In this document: positions 12,401 to 23,313 of the stretch, in pieces | How positions within the stretch are numbered: position 1 is the first letter of the stretch | How the letters are laid out: the number at the start of each line of letters is the position of its first letter | DNA from: Prototheca cutis | Lineage: Eukaryota; Chlorophyta; Trebouxiophyceae; Chlorellales; Chlorellaceae | Direction: 5' to 3' | Length of the DNA stretch: 64,000 bases | NCBI GenBank assembly: GCA_002897115.2 | Contig: BCIH01000002.1 | Location: forward strand, 209,591-273,590 | Translations under genes and position numbers: made by a program | Notes under the pieces: model-generated | What the model was told of the DNA's origin: nothing | What the model saw: only the letters and a program-made list of their open reading frames with translations | The model's database searches: none

Positions 12401-15400
12401 CCAAAACTGGGGCACCTGGATTGCCGAAGATAACAACCGAGACAGGATTTTAGTCTTGGCGAGAGGTCTAGGCGTCTTCTGTCCAAGAAGTGTTTACCAT
12501 ACAAGATGAGTGGATTTTTGTTTCCATTTTTAAAGAAGCATGTGGCTCCGGAATGGCAGAGTTTCGTAGGCAGCGTGCTGCTGATAACCCGTTCAGTGCA
12601 TTAAGTAAACATATGTACCACTAACGGCAACATAGCATAGTCTCGGCTTTGGAATCTTTCCTCAATATAGTCATGCTTGTTAAGCCGTACTTCGTTGTTT
12701 TTTTGGACATTGTTGGTGAAAAGAACAGTGGGAAGGCACTTTATTTTGCAGCGCAAATCCCTCCCCCCCGGGGGATAATTCCATCCAAAAAAACGGGTTT
12801 CAACTTCTGCGAATAAAATTCCCAACTTTGAGACGATCCCTTTATATTCGTACTTACCTTCCAACGCATGCTCACGGACATAAATTTGGGAATACATGTG
12901 TTCTGTTCATTTCATGTTCAGAACCAACTGACACTTACGGGGCACCAAACGGATCTTCATAAACTTTATCCCTCTTCATCATGACAATCCCATTTGACCT
13001 GTGCGCAATGTCAAATGCCCTTCGATCACTGAGCAGGTGGTCCTTAGTCGCATACGGAGCCTCTTTCAGGCTCCCGTTGGGTCTGCTGCAGTATGCCCGC
13101 TAGTTGTCGGGCTCTCACTGAGAGCCAGGGCATTGAGTCATGTACGTGAAAGACAACTGGCACGTCTGCTTCCCAATGTGGAACACCTTCCAACTTCTTG
13201 TCAAAACTGCTGTTTTTTCCTGCGAATGCATATTTCAAGTTCTCTGACGCCATTCTCATAGAGTGTGGACCCCTGCCACAAAATGACAAGTACATTGGAG
13301 CCTGTGCCCCTTCCACATTCCGGTCCGGTTTGGCAGAAACCACATCCCTAATAGTTTCCAAGTTCCCTTTCCTAGCAGGGGAGCTTTAATTTCCGGAGGA
13401 ATTGGTATCGTTGATTAAAGCTATGATGTGTCGTAATGTTTTTTTCGCGGTCATGGGTGTCATATGGGCGCTCAAGCATGCGCAAGTCACAGGGTCATCG
13501 AACGTGAGTTGGGACTATATCAACAAGAGGGGTTGCGTGATGTCAGTGAACGTTAGTTCATTTCCTGCCGTGCATGCACAAGGTTTCAAAGCATCTGCTG
13601 GATGCCCTCAGTAACTTTCCAAGTATGGGCTGGCTACCCGCTCAATACTGAAATTTCGGTTCATTTCCGCAGCAGTTTTGCGCTGGGAACTCCATTATCA
13701 TGCAATACCATCTTCTGTTGGAAGAGGCGGAACAGGGAGCTTGCGACCATTGTCACCCGTGCTCAGAATGTCCGTGAGGAAGTTCCGAGAGTCATCATGA
13801 CCAGCATCTCAATGAACAACGCCAATTGTCCCTACTGTTTGTCGCCACTGGAACAACAACCATGCTTATGGGTATGGATTGAGGAGGAACCAATCGGCTG
13901 CCCATTTGCAGGGGTTTCCAACGGCAACGTTGTCAAGATGCATAGTTGTCCACTTCGAATCTCTGTGCCCATCTGTACTCACGATCATATTAGCCAGGCT
14001 GCCCTTATCACCAACCATTGGCTTGTACCATAAGCTCAAGCTCTTTGGGTATTTGCGCAGGTTTTGACTCGCTGGAGTACCCCTGGCGCAGCGATTCGAG
14101 GAAGGCAGGTGAAGTGCACAGTCATTCAGAGCCATGAACTTCAACTGAGCTGTCCTTGGGTGCTGCGAGACTTCTTATCGTTTCGCTATCGTTCAGCTCC
14201 GTCAATGGCTAGGGCTGCTCTCCTGACAACGAGATCTGAATGCTGCGTTGATTGCATTGCCAGGATGAAAAACCAGTGGCTTCTATCCAAGCATGCCTAC
14301 AGCCTATGAAATTGCATTGCATGTCCGTGAACCGAAACTCCTGACGATCCATTTGGGTGCAATGACGATGGTCCTCAGATAAGAAATATGTTCGTCCATT
14401 CACCCCAACAGAATGTGATCAATTTCTGGTGCATTCTGGCAAGACTGGTCTGGCAGACTGGTTGAGCAGCGAGATATCTTGTTCGTCGACCATGATATGC
14501 AGCCATGAAAGAGACCTTAGCCTCGGGGAGGGACACATTCCGTATTCACATACTCTGAAGGAGTGTTCTCAGGGTAGTTGCACGAACAAGTCAATTGTGC
14601 GTCTTGTAGGGGAAAAAATGGCTCATTCTTCTCTATTCACTGCCATACTGCCACCATGTTATCGCGGTGTACAGTCGGATCGATTTTAGAAGCAGCCTCG
14701 TCCCATTTCTTCGGGGTTGGCAGTTTCAGCCGCGCATTGCACTGTTCAGAAATGCAGAAGTATCCCAGAAGCGTTGCAGTTCTTCCTCGAGGCTAGCTTC
14801 GAATAGGCTGACGTCAATACACAGTCCATCTGGATTGATTTATGGCTCCGCCACTTCCACTCCTTGGGAAAAGTTTACATCCTTTTGACAGATGCTTTTG
14901 AAGGCAGTCTACGCCAATATGCTAGTGTTGCCATTTCTGGAGCTGCAAACCTATGGCAATGTGTCACAGAACCGCCACATTGCATGAATTCACATTGCAC
15001 ATAGCAGGCGGGTCGGCACTTCATCTGGCATGTCGTAGCGTCTGCAAATCTTAAATCCGCTGAAATTGTTTGACTGCGCCTTCTGCGACCACCGTACTTT
15101 GCAGAATCCAAGGCCAGATGACAGCGTAAATGGTGCTCGTTTCAGCACCAACGACAGCACAATATGCGTGCACTGAACATGCTCTGAGGATGATACAATG
15201 TGTTGTTTATTGCGATCTGGTTGGGACGCAACCCGAAGGACAGCGGAGCTTGACCAGAGCTCAGAGCTTCGGGCATCAAGTCACGTGGCTCGTCGGGGCT
15301 TTCAAACCTTTCACTTCCGGGACATTCAGATTTGACCTTCCGGAACCAGTAATACGACATTCGCGTACAGGGCGGGCCGTCAAGAAGCAGTGTTCTCGTC

Positions 15401-15482
15401 ATTAGATTGTGTTTCATGTGTTTCGTGCCCTTTCTGGTTTTGGACACAGCCGGCTGGTGATCTCAAGGGTGGGCCAGCCTGC
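9433..15482. other. AT-richer stretch of 6 kb with no supportable gene
   Basis: It lies between the divergent aspartyl-tRNA synthetase (-) and the sialidase-like gene (+). Base composition drops clearly below that of the neighbouring GC-rich exons. Open frames are short (the longest is about 180 codons at 9812-10360 +), occur on both strands and show no domain I recognise. Two minus-strand pieces look more protein-like than chance. One near 13080-12950 has an open frame ending at a perfect GTAAGT donor. The other, at about 14795-14637, carries C-x4-C-x-A-R-L, reminiscent of FLYWCH zinc fingers found in MULE transposases. No terminal repeats, target-site duplications or long tandem repeats were seen. 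It could be decayed mobile DNA, a low-GC gene with unusual introns, or long regulatory DNA. Confidence 0.5.
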
Positions 15483-17502
15483 ATGTGGAGACCACCCCGA
15501 TACCCCGAGAGCTGCCAGCCACGCGTTAGGCAAAGCCCTGTGCATTGCGATTATTGGAACATATGCGTTCTACTTGCCATTTATTTGTTGATTTCACCCT
15601 CATGGGCGCTTCGTCAGGTGATTGTGGGGACGAATGACTGGTGGCGTACATTGGCCTGCTCAGTGCTGGGAGGGAAGAGAATGCAACGCACCCTCCCTCA
15701 CCCCGTGCAGGAACGACTGAGACAGAACCAGGGGCTCATCCAAGTGGCCTACAGCCCGGCGTCAAGTAATCTCTTCCTTGGCTCGCCGTCCATCCTGCGT
15801 GTGCCAGGATCGGACGTCATCTTGTGCAGTCATGACACCTTCTATCCTGGCCAGTCGACATTTGTGTATGCCTCAAAGGACCGGGGAGCCACCTGGACAC
15901 ACTTGAGCACTGTCCTTGGACAATACTGGAGCACTCTGTTTATGGTAGATGGTGAGCAAACGCTGTCATGGCACTCTGTGCTTGTTGGCCTCGTCTTGCT
16001 CCAGCCCTATTCTTTGCCCCATTGGTCCCGTGCATGCAATTCCGCACGAAGCCCTGTACTCATCCTCTTGCATTGCAAACACTGCAGACGTAGTATATTT
16101 GATGGGAACGGATCATGCTGGCAGAGGCGCTTCCATTGCGATCTCGAGGTCGATTGACCAGGGCCAGACTTGGGAGCACTCTGTATTGTTTGCCCCCCCC
16201 CCCGGCTGCTCGTTCTCCACAGGTATGGGAACACGTCGACATGGGCTGGTGACAGAACAGCATGCCTGAGCATCTGCGTGTCCTCAGTGTGCAAGCGAGG
16301 GAGCTGAGCACACCACTTGCAGGTGCTGTGCCTGTGGTTGAGCAGGCCAATGTACTCTACAGGGCATTCGAGATGTGGTGCAACGACTGGCTGCGATGGC
16401 CGCAAGACTACAAGGCCACGATGTTCTGGGCGGACAAGACAGGTGACCTCCTCCAGCCGAGCTCTTGGACCTTTACAGAGCCCATCCAATTTAATCGGTA
16501 TGTCCTGCACCGGTGATGCCTGTTGTCCTGACCAGGGCCGCGCCTGCAAGGTTGCGGACGACCCTTCCACAACTGTGCTGGGTTTCTCTTGCAGGAGCAT
16601 GATTCCCATGTGGATGCCCGAGCCGGTCGTCATCGGCGGGTACCTAGAAGGAAATGCTGTCGTGGCCCTGGATGGTTCGGTGGCGTTGCTGCTGCGGTGC
16701 CGAGTCTGCAATGCCGTGGGGCAGCTGTACACACTGGAGCATGCCTGCCTTTTCTCCTTGCGCGAGCGGCCAGCGGGCAGCGCATCCAATGGAAACACGA
16801 CCGACAAGGAGTTGGTCTGGAAGGGATTCATTTCCATGCCCGGAGGAGGCAACAAGTTCACCGCAAGGTGCGGGAGGGCTTGTGAGTCGGGTGTTGCGCT
16901 GCCGATGCCGCTGCCCGCGACTGATCATGCACAGGCCTGCTCAGCCCAAGACACCCGGCGACACCACCTCACCACAGCTGTCTCACTGCTTGCAGGTATG
17001 ACCCCCAGACGAGGCTCTACTGGAGCTTCACAAACCCCAGCATTGACAGATACGGCGCCAACCCCGACGCCCGGAACATCCTGGTGCTAGCGTGCTCGCC
17101 AAACCTGGTGGACTGGAGGATTGCCGAGACGGTACTCGTGCCCAACGATGGGCTGGACTGGGACGCCAGCCTGTGGGTCACTGGATACCAGTATGCAGAC
17201 TGGGTTTTTGACGGTGCGGACATGCTCCTGGCCATCCGAACGGCGTACGATGGTGCGCACTCGTTCCACGACTCCAACAGGTGCGCTGTGGAGGGATGTG
17301 TGATGCATGGATGGTTTGGAGGAAGCGGTGTGCTATGTGGCTTAGCCTGGGCCACATGACAAAGGAAGTTGATCTCCGTTGCGGATGCTGGTGCAGGATT
17401 TCATTCAAAAGAGTGAAGAACTACGCCCAGTACACTTCCAACTGTGCTTCGCCAGTCGGGCAACCTTCAGAAGTTGGCATGGCGATGGCCAGCGCTTTCT
17501 AA
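15483..17502 (+). CDS. Secreted BNR/sialidase-like beta-propeller protein
   Basis: Probably a secreted glycan-binding or glycan-cleaving beta-propeller of the plant sialidase-like family. About seven exons are joined by consistent phases from the ATG at 15483 to TAA at 17500-17502. Residues about 24-44 form a hydrophobic signal segment (ICVLLAIYLLISPSWA). Two Asp boxes follow: SKDRGATWTHL and SRSIDQGQTWEH. The conserved family end FHDSNRISFKRVKN closes the propeller. Cysteines are plentiful, as expected outside the cell. The signal segment sits unusually far from the first Met, so a later or spliced start is possible. The Arg triad and catalytic Tyr/Asp of true sialidases cannot be confirmed by eye, so enzyme activity is open. 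Confidence 0.78.
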
Positions 17503-17815
17503 TCAGCTGCATCTGAGTGACTCGAAATGAATCGTTTGGGAGGCATGTGCCATCCTATCCTTCCGTGCATTGCTTCGCTTCGTAGTAATTCGAGCCACCG
17601 TTGCCAATCCGCCTGTGAGTGCCGGAAGGTGAGGAAGATCGGTCGCGGACCCTGTCCTTGAGGCCCTTGAAAACCTGTCGCGGATCGAGCAAGGCAACAG
17701 TTGGGACGCCTCATCTGACACAATCAAAACAAAGCGCACTACAATCGTAATGCGTACTGTGATGTGCTGATAGAAGGGCGCCATCCTCTGGGGGGACACC
17801 GGTGCCTAGCCCGGC
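17503..17815. other. Tandem intergenic spacer
   Basis: A 313 bp gap between two plus-strand genes. It should hold the sialidase-like 3' end and the EPL1 promoter. No motif or gene is recognised. Confidence 0.5.
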
Positions 17816-20770
17816 ATGGCGTCGACCAGGGCGTTCAGGGCCAGGCCCGTCGATATCACCCGTCCATTGCCCATAGTGCGGGACCTCACTCTCCTAGATT
17901 CGACAGAGGGCTTGCCAGCACGAGACGTGGTGCACAACCATGCCGCGCTGGATGCGGACAATGAAAAGGTGGGCATCCCTGTCTGCTGGGCCGGTTGCCT
18001 GGGCAAGGACGTGAATGCCGCCAGCACAGACGCTCAGGCACAGCCTCCGCATCCTGTACACATTTCGTCCCCTGTCCATGCAGCCCAAGATGATCAGTCA
18101 AGCGGACGGCAAGGGAGGAAAGGAGATTCCCATCCCGGGTGTCCTGCGGGTGCCCACATATGAGCAGGACTACTTGCCCAGCTGGCGTGATCAAAACACT
18201 TACATCAAGGATCCAGGTAGGCGCCAGGCCCAGACGGCGGCAAGCCACATCCCTGGTATCTGGATCGGCATGGCGATGACCCGTTTCATTCCCCCTGCGC
18301 AGATGGCGATGGCGAGCAAGAGTGCGGCATCGTGGAGTACGATCTCGACTCGGAAGACGAGCGCTGGCTGAAGGAGTTGAACGGTGACCAGGTACGTGGG
18401 GACTGCAGCGCAGGCAGTGCACCCTGCATGTAGGACCTCGGGTGCACTGTCATGCTGGCTGACGGTTCTCTGCCGCTGTCTGCCCACAGACGCGACTTTC
18501 CAAACCCGTGCTCGAGATGATGCTCTGGAAGCTGGAGATCCACAACGCGGCTGCAACCGACCGTGCGCTGGCATTTGCTGGTGCGGTGGGGTGTTGACCA
18601 CATTGGTTCTGTTGCGGGCTCCACCCGGGAAGCGCATGTGGCGCGAGCATGCTCAGCCGATGTGACTCTTGCGGTGATGTACATTGAGCATTGCCGTGCA
18701 GTGTTTGCCCATTGGCCCGGCACGTTCACCATTGCATTCGATCCCACTTTCCTATGCAGGGGCCACACCAGCTGAGCGGATGAGCGCGGCGGCCTGCTCC
18801 ACCACGGACCACATGCCGCGGGATGATGCGCTCCAGATGCTGGAGGAGTCATGCCCGGGTGCGCACCAGGATACTTGCCTTTTCATCGCCTCTGGAACCT
18901 GCACATGCATTAGTGCTGTATGGGGCATGCTATGCTGTGCCTGCATGCTCGAGGGTGTTTCTGCTTGGCACGCCAATGCACAAGCTCCGCGTTTTTGCAC
19001 ACCACAGGTCGTGATGTGCTGAGAGCAGCGGTGTACGATTATTGGCTGGCCAAGCGCCAGCACCGGGGCAAGCCGCTGCTGCGGAGGCTGCAGGCAGCCA
19101 CGCCCCCGAATGACAACAACCCCTACAACGTCTTCAGGTGACGGGTGGGCAGGCGTGGGGTCCGTTGAACGGCGCCCGGCGTTGTCGTCGTTCTGTATGC
19201 AATACATGGGCCTCCATCCCGACCCCACTGATCATTCGCAACGCAGGCCACGGGAGAAGGTGCACCGGCCCCAGACGCGTCGGCGGAGGGAAAACAACGA
19301 AGACTCCCTGGAGAAGCTGAAGATGGTTCGGGAGAACATGCTCAAGGCCCTGGACCTGTTTGAGATGCTTGTCCGGAGGGAGCGGAAGAAGCGGGATCTC
19401 GTGGTACGTTTGGTGGCAGACTGGGTGTGTGTGTGTAGAGATGACTGGGTTCCACCGATCACAGCCCAGGGCCTCAGTGTCGATTCTTATCCCCGGACGA
19501 CTCCTCCAGTTTGTGGCCACTGACCTGCAACAACTGCAACTGAAGCTGCGGTACGAGCCTCGGAATCGCGCAGAGCAGGTGTGTGGTGGGGCGCCGGGCC
19601 TGTCTGCTGAGTGCTGGGGTGCAGCCTGGTGGCCGAGAGCTCTTCGCGTGATCCGTTGACTCTGCCATGTCTCTGCATTGTCAACTGCAGCTCGAGGAGG
19701 ATTACCTGGCGTCGTGCCGGTCCAGGCTTGTCAAACGCCCACTAGGATTTGACCTGCCCGAAGCAGCGTCGGGAACGAACAACAAGCTGCTGGAGAAGAT
19801 TAAAAAGTCAAAGAGACGGTGAGACGAGACCCTTGCTGGGATGCTCATCACGGCATGGGAAATGCACCGCTGTTCAGAAGGTGGGGCAGAGCACATGTGA
19901 GACAGTGTTCAATGCACAACCACCTCCCCACCCTTCCGTTCCGCTGCCAACAGGCGCAATCAGGGAGATGAGCCACAGCTTAACGCGGTGGCGCAGTTGC
20001 CATCGCCACCGTCTTCGCCAGAGCACGTGCCGTTCTTCCTGGCACGGCCCTCGCTGGACCAGGTTGCAGAGAGGTTGAGGGGAAGCCAACTGCAAGAGCA
20101 GGTCGCCAAGTCCGCGCGGTGAGACGCAGTCTGTTTTTTTCTTTTGTTGCCCACTCCGGTGTTGCCATCCGGTGGCATGCAGACACCCGCGACGCATTGA
20201 TTGTGAAGCCCTCGGACCATGCAGTTCCAACCCACAACCAACACACACACACACACACACACACAGGCCCTGTGTTCCGAGATTTGGGCGTGGAGGCCGC
20301 CTGCTGCTTGACAGATGTGACCCTTTTTCGGAGGGTGGTGATCTGGACAGTGATGCACAGCAGGCAAGTGCAGCGAGCGTCATTTTGTCAGAGAGTCACT
20401 GTTCACGCGGCTCTTGCAGTCGGGGTACGGGAGGCATTGTTCCTGTGGACACCCACCATCTCATGTGCTCTTTCTGCAGAAACCCAACGGACAGGAGCTC
20501 TACGACCAGCCAAACCCATACACGGATTGGCTGGAGAAGTCTGAGCTTGCGCAGAAGGCGCTGGAGAAACTTGCGGCGGGTGCCACCCTGCAGAACATGA
20601 TTGCCATGCCTGGCCAGGACCCGCAGGGGGACGCGGAGAAGCAGGATGCACTCGACAAGCCTGCAGCAGTCCAAGAGGAGCGAAAGGAGAATGGCTCGGG
20701 CCCTGCACCGGCTGCGGCTGGTGGCCCCTCGGGGAGGCGCACGACGGGCCGGCAATCGAGAGCGACATAG
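17816..20770 (+). CDS. EPL1: Enhancer of polycomb-like protein, NuA4 subunit
   Basis: Scaffold of the NuA4/piccolo histone acetyltransferase in the nucleus. About eleven exons join in phase from ATG 17816 to the stop at 20770. The EPcA module is present: RARPVDITRPLPIVRD near residue 8, then VPTYEQDYLPSWRDQNTYI and EYDLDSEDERWLKELN, where family members bind the acetyltransferase. The second conserved block follows: VYDYWLAKRQHRGKPLLRRL, then NDNNPYNVFRPREK. This leads into the basic, heptad-rich helix NNEDSLEKLKMVRENMLKAL. A later exon has the small box FGRGGRLLLDR seen in EPL proteins. The C-terminus is Pro/Gly/Ala-rich and low in complexity. One intron ends in an uninterrupted (CA)n run that reaches its acceptor at about 20268. 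Identification is secure; exact exon edges in the last third are less certain. Confidence 0.9.
20240..20268 (+). repeat. (CA)n microsatellite at an EPL1 acceptor
   Basis: About 13 CA units run directly into the CAG that ends the intron before the FGRGGRLLLDR exon. The repeat therefore replaces the usual pyrimidine tract. Confidence 0.85.
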
Positions 20771-21189
20771 CTCGACTGGCTGGGGCTGATGGCATTTCCG
20801 GAACATCAATGCCTGGCGATTTTGTGACTCTCGTGCTCAGCCTGTGTCTCGCTCTCTGTGATAGTAACAAACAAAAGTGGCGTGTATGCCTCAGTGCATC
20901 ATCCTCGTGCAATCACGAGTTCTGGGATGCTAATAGAGGGGGTGCAGATTGCTGCCAAGTGCCTTGGGGGTGCATGGTAAGCAATACATATCATCATTGG
21001 GCACGTGAGTAGTAGCATGCATGCACTCTGAAAAACCACATGCTGGCCAGCGAGCAATATCATCAGCAGGCTTATGGGAAGAACGTAATAACATGGTCCG
21101 TATGCCAATGGACTCTACGCTGCACACTCTCAACAAAAAAAGTGCTCTGCACATGAGAGATTGGGGCCGCTCAACATCCAAGCGCAATA
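20771..21189. other. Convergent intergenic spacer
   Basis: Located between the stops of EPL1 (+) and the CCT protein (-). Nothing beyond presumed 3' ends was seen. Confidence 0.5.
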
Positions 21190-22727
21190 TCAGGACATCA
21201 AAGATCTGCCTTCAGAAGCACGCCTAGTCCTCGTCACCCTGCTGTTGTCAACCACCTCGCGTGGCGCAAACCGCCCTTTGATTCTATGGCGCTTGTGGGC
21301 ACTCTGCCTTCGCGACTCGTACCTCGTCACCTTCCTGAAGACCCGACGAGAGCGCTTGGCCCTATAGCGTGCCAGCTTTGCAGCGCGGGTTTCGGGTTCG
21401 ATCTCTCCGTCGTCTTTGGTGGCAGGTGCCTGCGATTTGCCCTGCCGCTTCGGCAGGACCTTGTTTGTCATGGGACGCTGTGCTGCCTTGCCGCGCAAGC
21501 TCTTGTGTCGCCCTGCGACCAAGATGCCAAAGCAGGGTGGTCTGCACCTGGCGAGTCTTCTCAGAATGAGCGTTCTTCCTGCACCGCCAGAGCGCGCCCC
21601 AGCATCTCACCTGTCACCGCACCGGAGGTCATTGTGTCTGCGTTGTCCACTCCCTTGAGATCGCTTTTGCCATCCCATTCTGACTCTGTGGACTCCCCAT
21701 CGGCTGGCACCCTGACGTGCTTTCCATCCTGCATTGTGGTGGTAACCTCGTCCGGCCAGATCCTCTCCTTGGCATGCACTCGCATTGGACTCAGGCGCTC
21801 CCCCCCGTAACACCACGTCGTTCTGGAAACGAGGCTCACCGAGAGAGAAGCTTCTTCCCTTTTTATGCCTGCTCCTCGCTCGGGCACATCCTCATCAGGG
21901 ACATGGGCATCGTCACAGTCGTGTCCGGTGACAGCTTTGGCGCCACCGATGTCTCCGCTCTTAGGAAGGACTGGTCCACCTACTATTGCGGGGCGATCGG
22001 AAATCTTGAGACTCGGCTGACAGGTTCTCCACTCTACTGAAAAGATGCACACCTGTCACCTAGACATGGCAACCGCCGTACTGCAGATGGTTGACCGCAT
22101 GCACTTACTATTGCAGTGGTGCATCAAAGGAAATGATGAGGGTGTTCCAGGACTTTCACTGAGGTCACGTTCGATGGATGACAGACCGTCGTCTGCTGTC
22201 ACCTTGGCATTCAAGTCTGCTGCCAACTGCATTGTCTGCATCCACCCAATGGTCAGGGATCAGGGAAGGAACTTTGATCTGGAGATCCAATGCACCACCT
22301 CCTGCAGGAAAAAAGTCGAGGCTCACTGTTCGGCAACGTCGCCGCGAACCTCTGTCTCACCAGAAGCTCCTCGAGGAGCAAGGGAACGGGCTGGCCACCA
22401 GGGCTTCCCTGAATGCCATCCTGGAGCTCTCCTTCGCAGCGACCCAGCGCAGCACACGACAGGAAAGAGTCCGCCACAGGAAAGACTTCAAACTGCACGG
22501 GCAAAAGGTAGATAAGCTCTCGGACGTGAACATCATAGCAGCATGCTTGCATACTCGATCTAAGATCTCGAGGTCACCTCTGATTCTGCCGACGAACCGG
22601 CCCGGAAATGGTCTCCGTCGTCTGCTAAGAACGTCCGGCTGCGGGACTCGGAGCTCGGCTCACATTCGCCGTTTTCACTCCAGTCATCATCACCAAAGAA
22701 CATGGACGCAGCAATATGCTCGAGCAT
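21190..22727 (-). CDS. CCT-motif protein
   Basis: Likely nuclear regulator with a CONSTANS/CO-like/TOC1 (CCT) motif. Exons: 22727-22578, 22492-22361, 22278-22203, 22036-21611 and 21512-21190, about 365 residues. The frame is continuous through all four junctions, which supports a model spanning otherwise weak sequence. The N-terminal part is acidic and Ser-rich (MFFGDDDWSENGE). The middle is low in complexity and acidic. The last exon carries the CCT motif: an ETRAAKLARYRAKRSRR helix followed by YESRRQSAHKRHRIKGRF, with the invariant Arg and KGRF residues. No B-box, receiver or GATA domain is visible, so this is a CCT-only protein (CMF-like). In plants such proteins act in light, clock or flowering control; its role in this alga is unknown. 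Confidence 0.82.
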
Positions 22728-23313
22728 CGGAAAGCGGTGCAAGGTGCAATACCGCAACCTGCGTGCACCAGCAAGGTCGGTCCCACGCGAGGTCACCGAA
22801 GCGCTCTGCCACCATCGGCTTGCTCCTTGTGGAGCTGACCTACTATGACAGACCACCGAACCTAAATCTCGTAAAACTGTCCAGCTCGATCAAAGACGAG
22901 TTTGCGTTGCCTCGAAGGGACGCGTAGGGGGTCCTAGTCAGCATGCCCACACCCTGCCCGGAAGCCGAGCACCTGAGCCGATCGTTCGATGAGTACTCGT
23001 TTTACCCAGATTGTCTGTCTAATGAATGCGTCCACCGGCTCACTCGCATTCATTTTCGGCACGTGTGCATGTCGGTAACGTGCATGTGCGAGTCTGAGCA
23101 CAGGGAATGTGGCACTGGCGACTATCGACTGAAGGCCAGCCAAGCGGAGGGAGCACCATTGTTTATCCAGCCCCTCGTACTCCGATACGACTCCTGCGAA
23201 ACCCGCAAATGCGCGACTGCAGAGTAGAGCTCAATATAAGTGGGCCTTGCACAATTCAATGAATCAACGTACACGGCTTTGGGAGCAATTGTTCCATTGT
23301 TGCGGGGCTGGAG
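22728..23313. promoter_or_regulatory. Upstream region of the CCT gene
   Basis: A 586 bp space between the CCT start and the stop of the Rab24-like gene, both on the minus strand. It presumably holds the CCT promoter. No gene or repeat was recognised. Confidence 0.4.
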
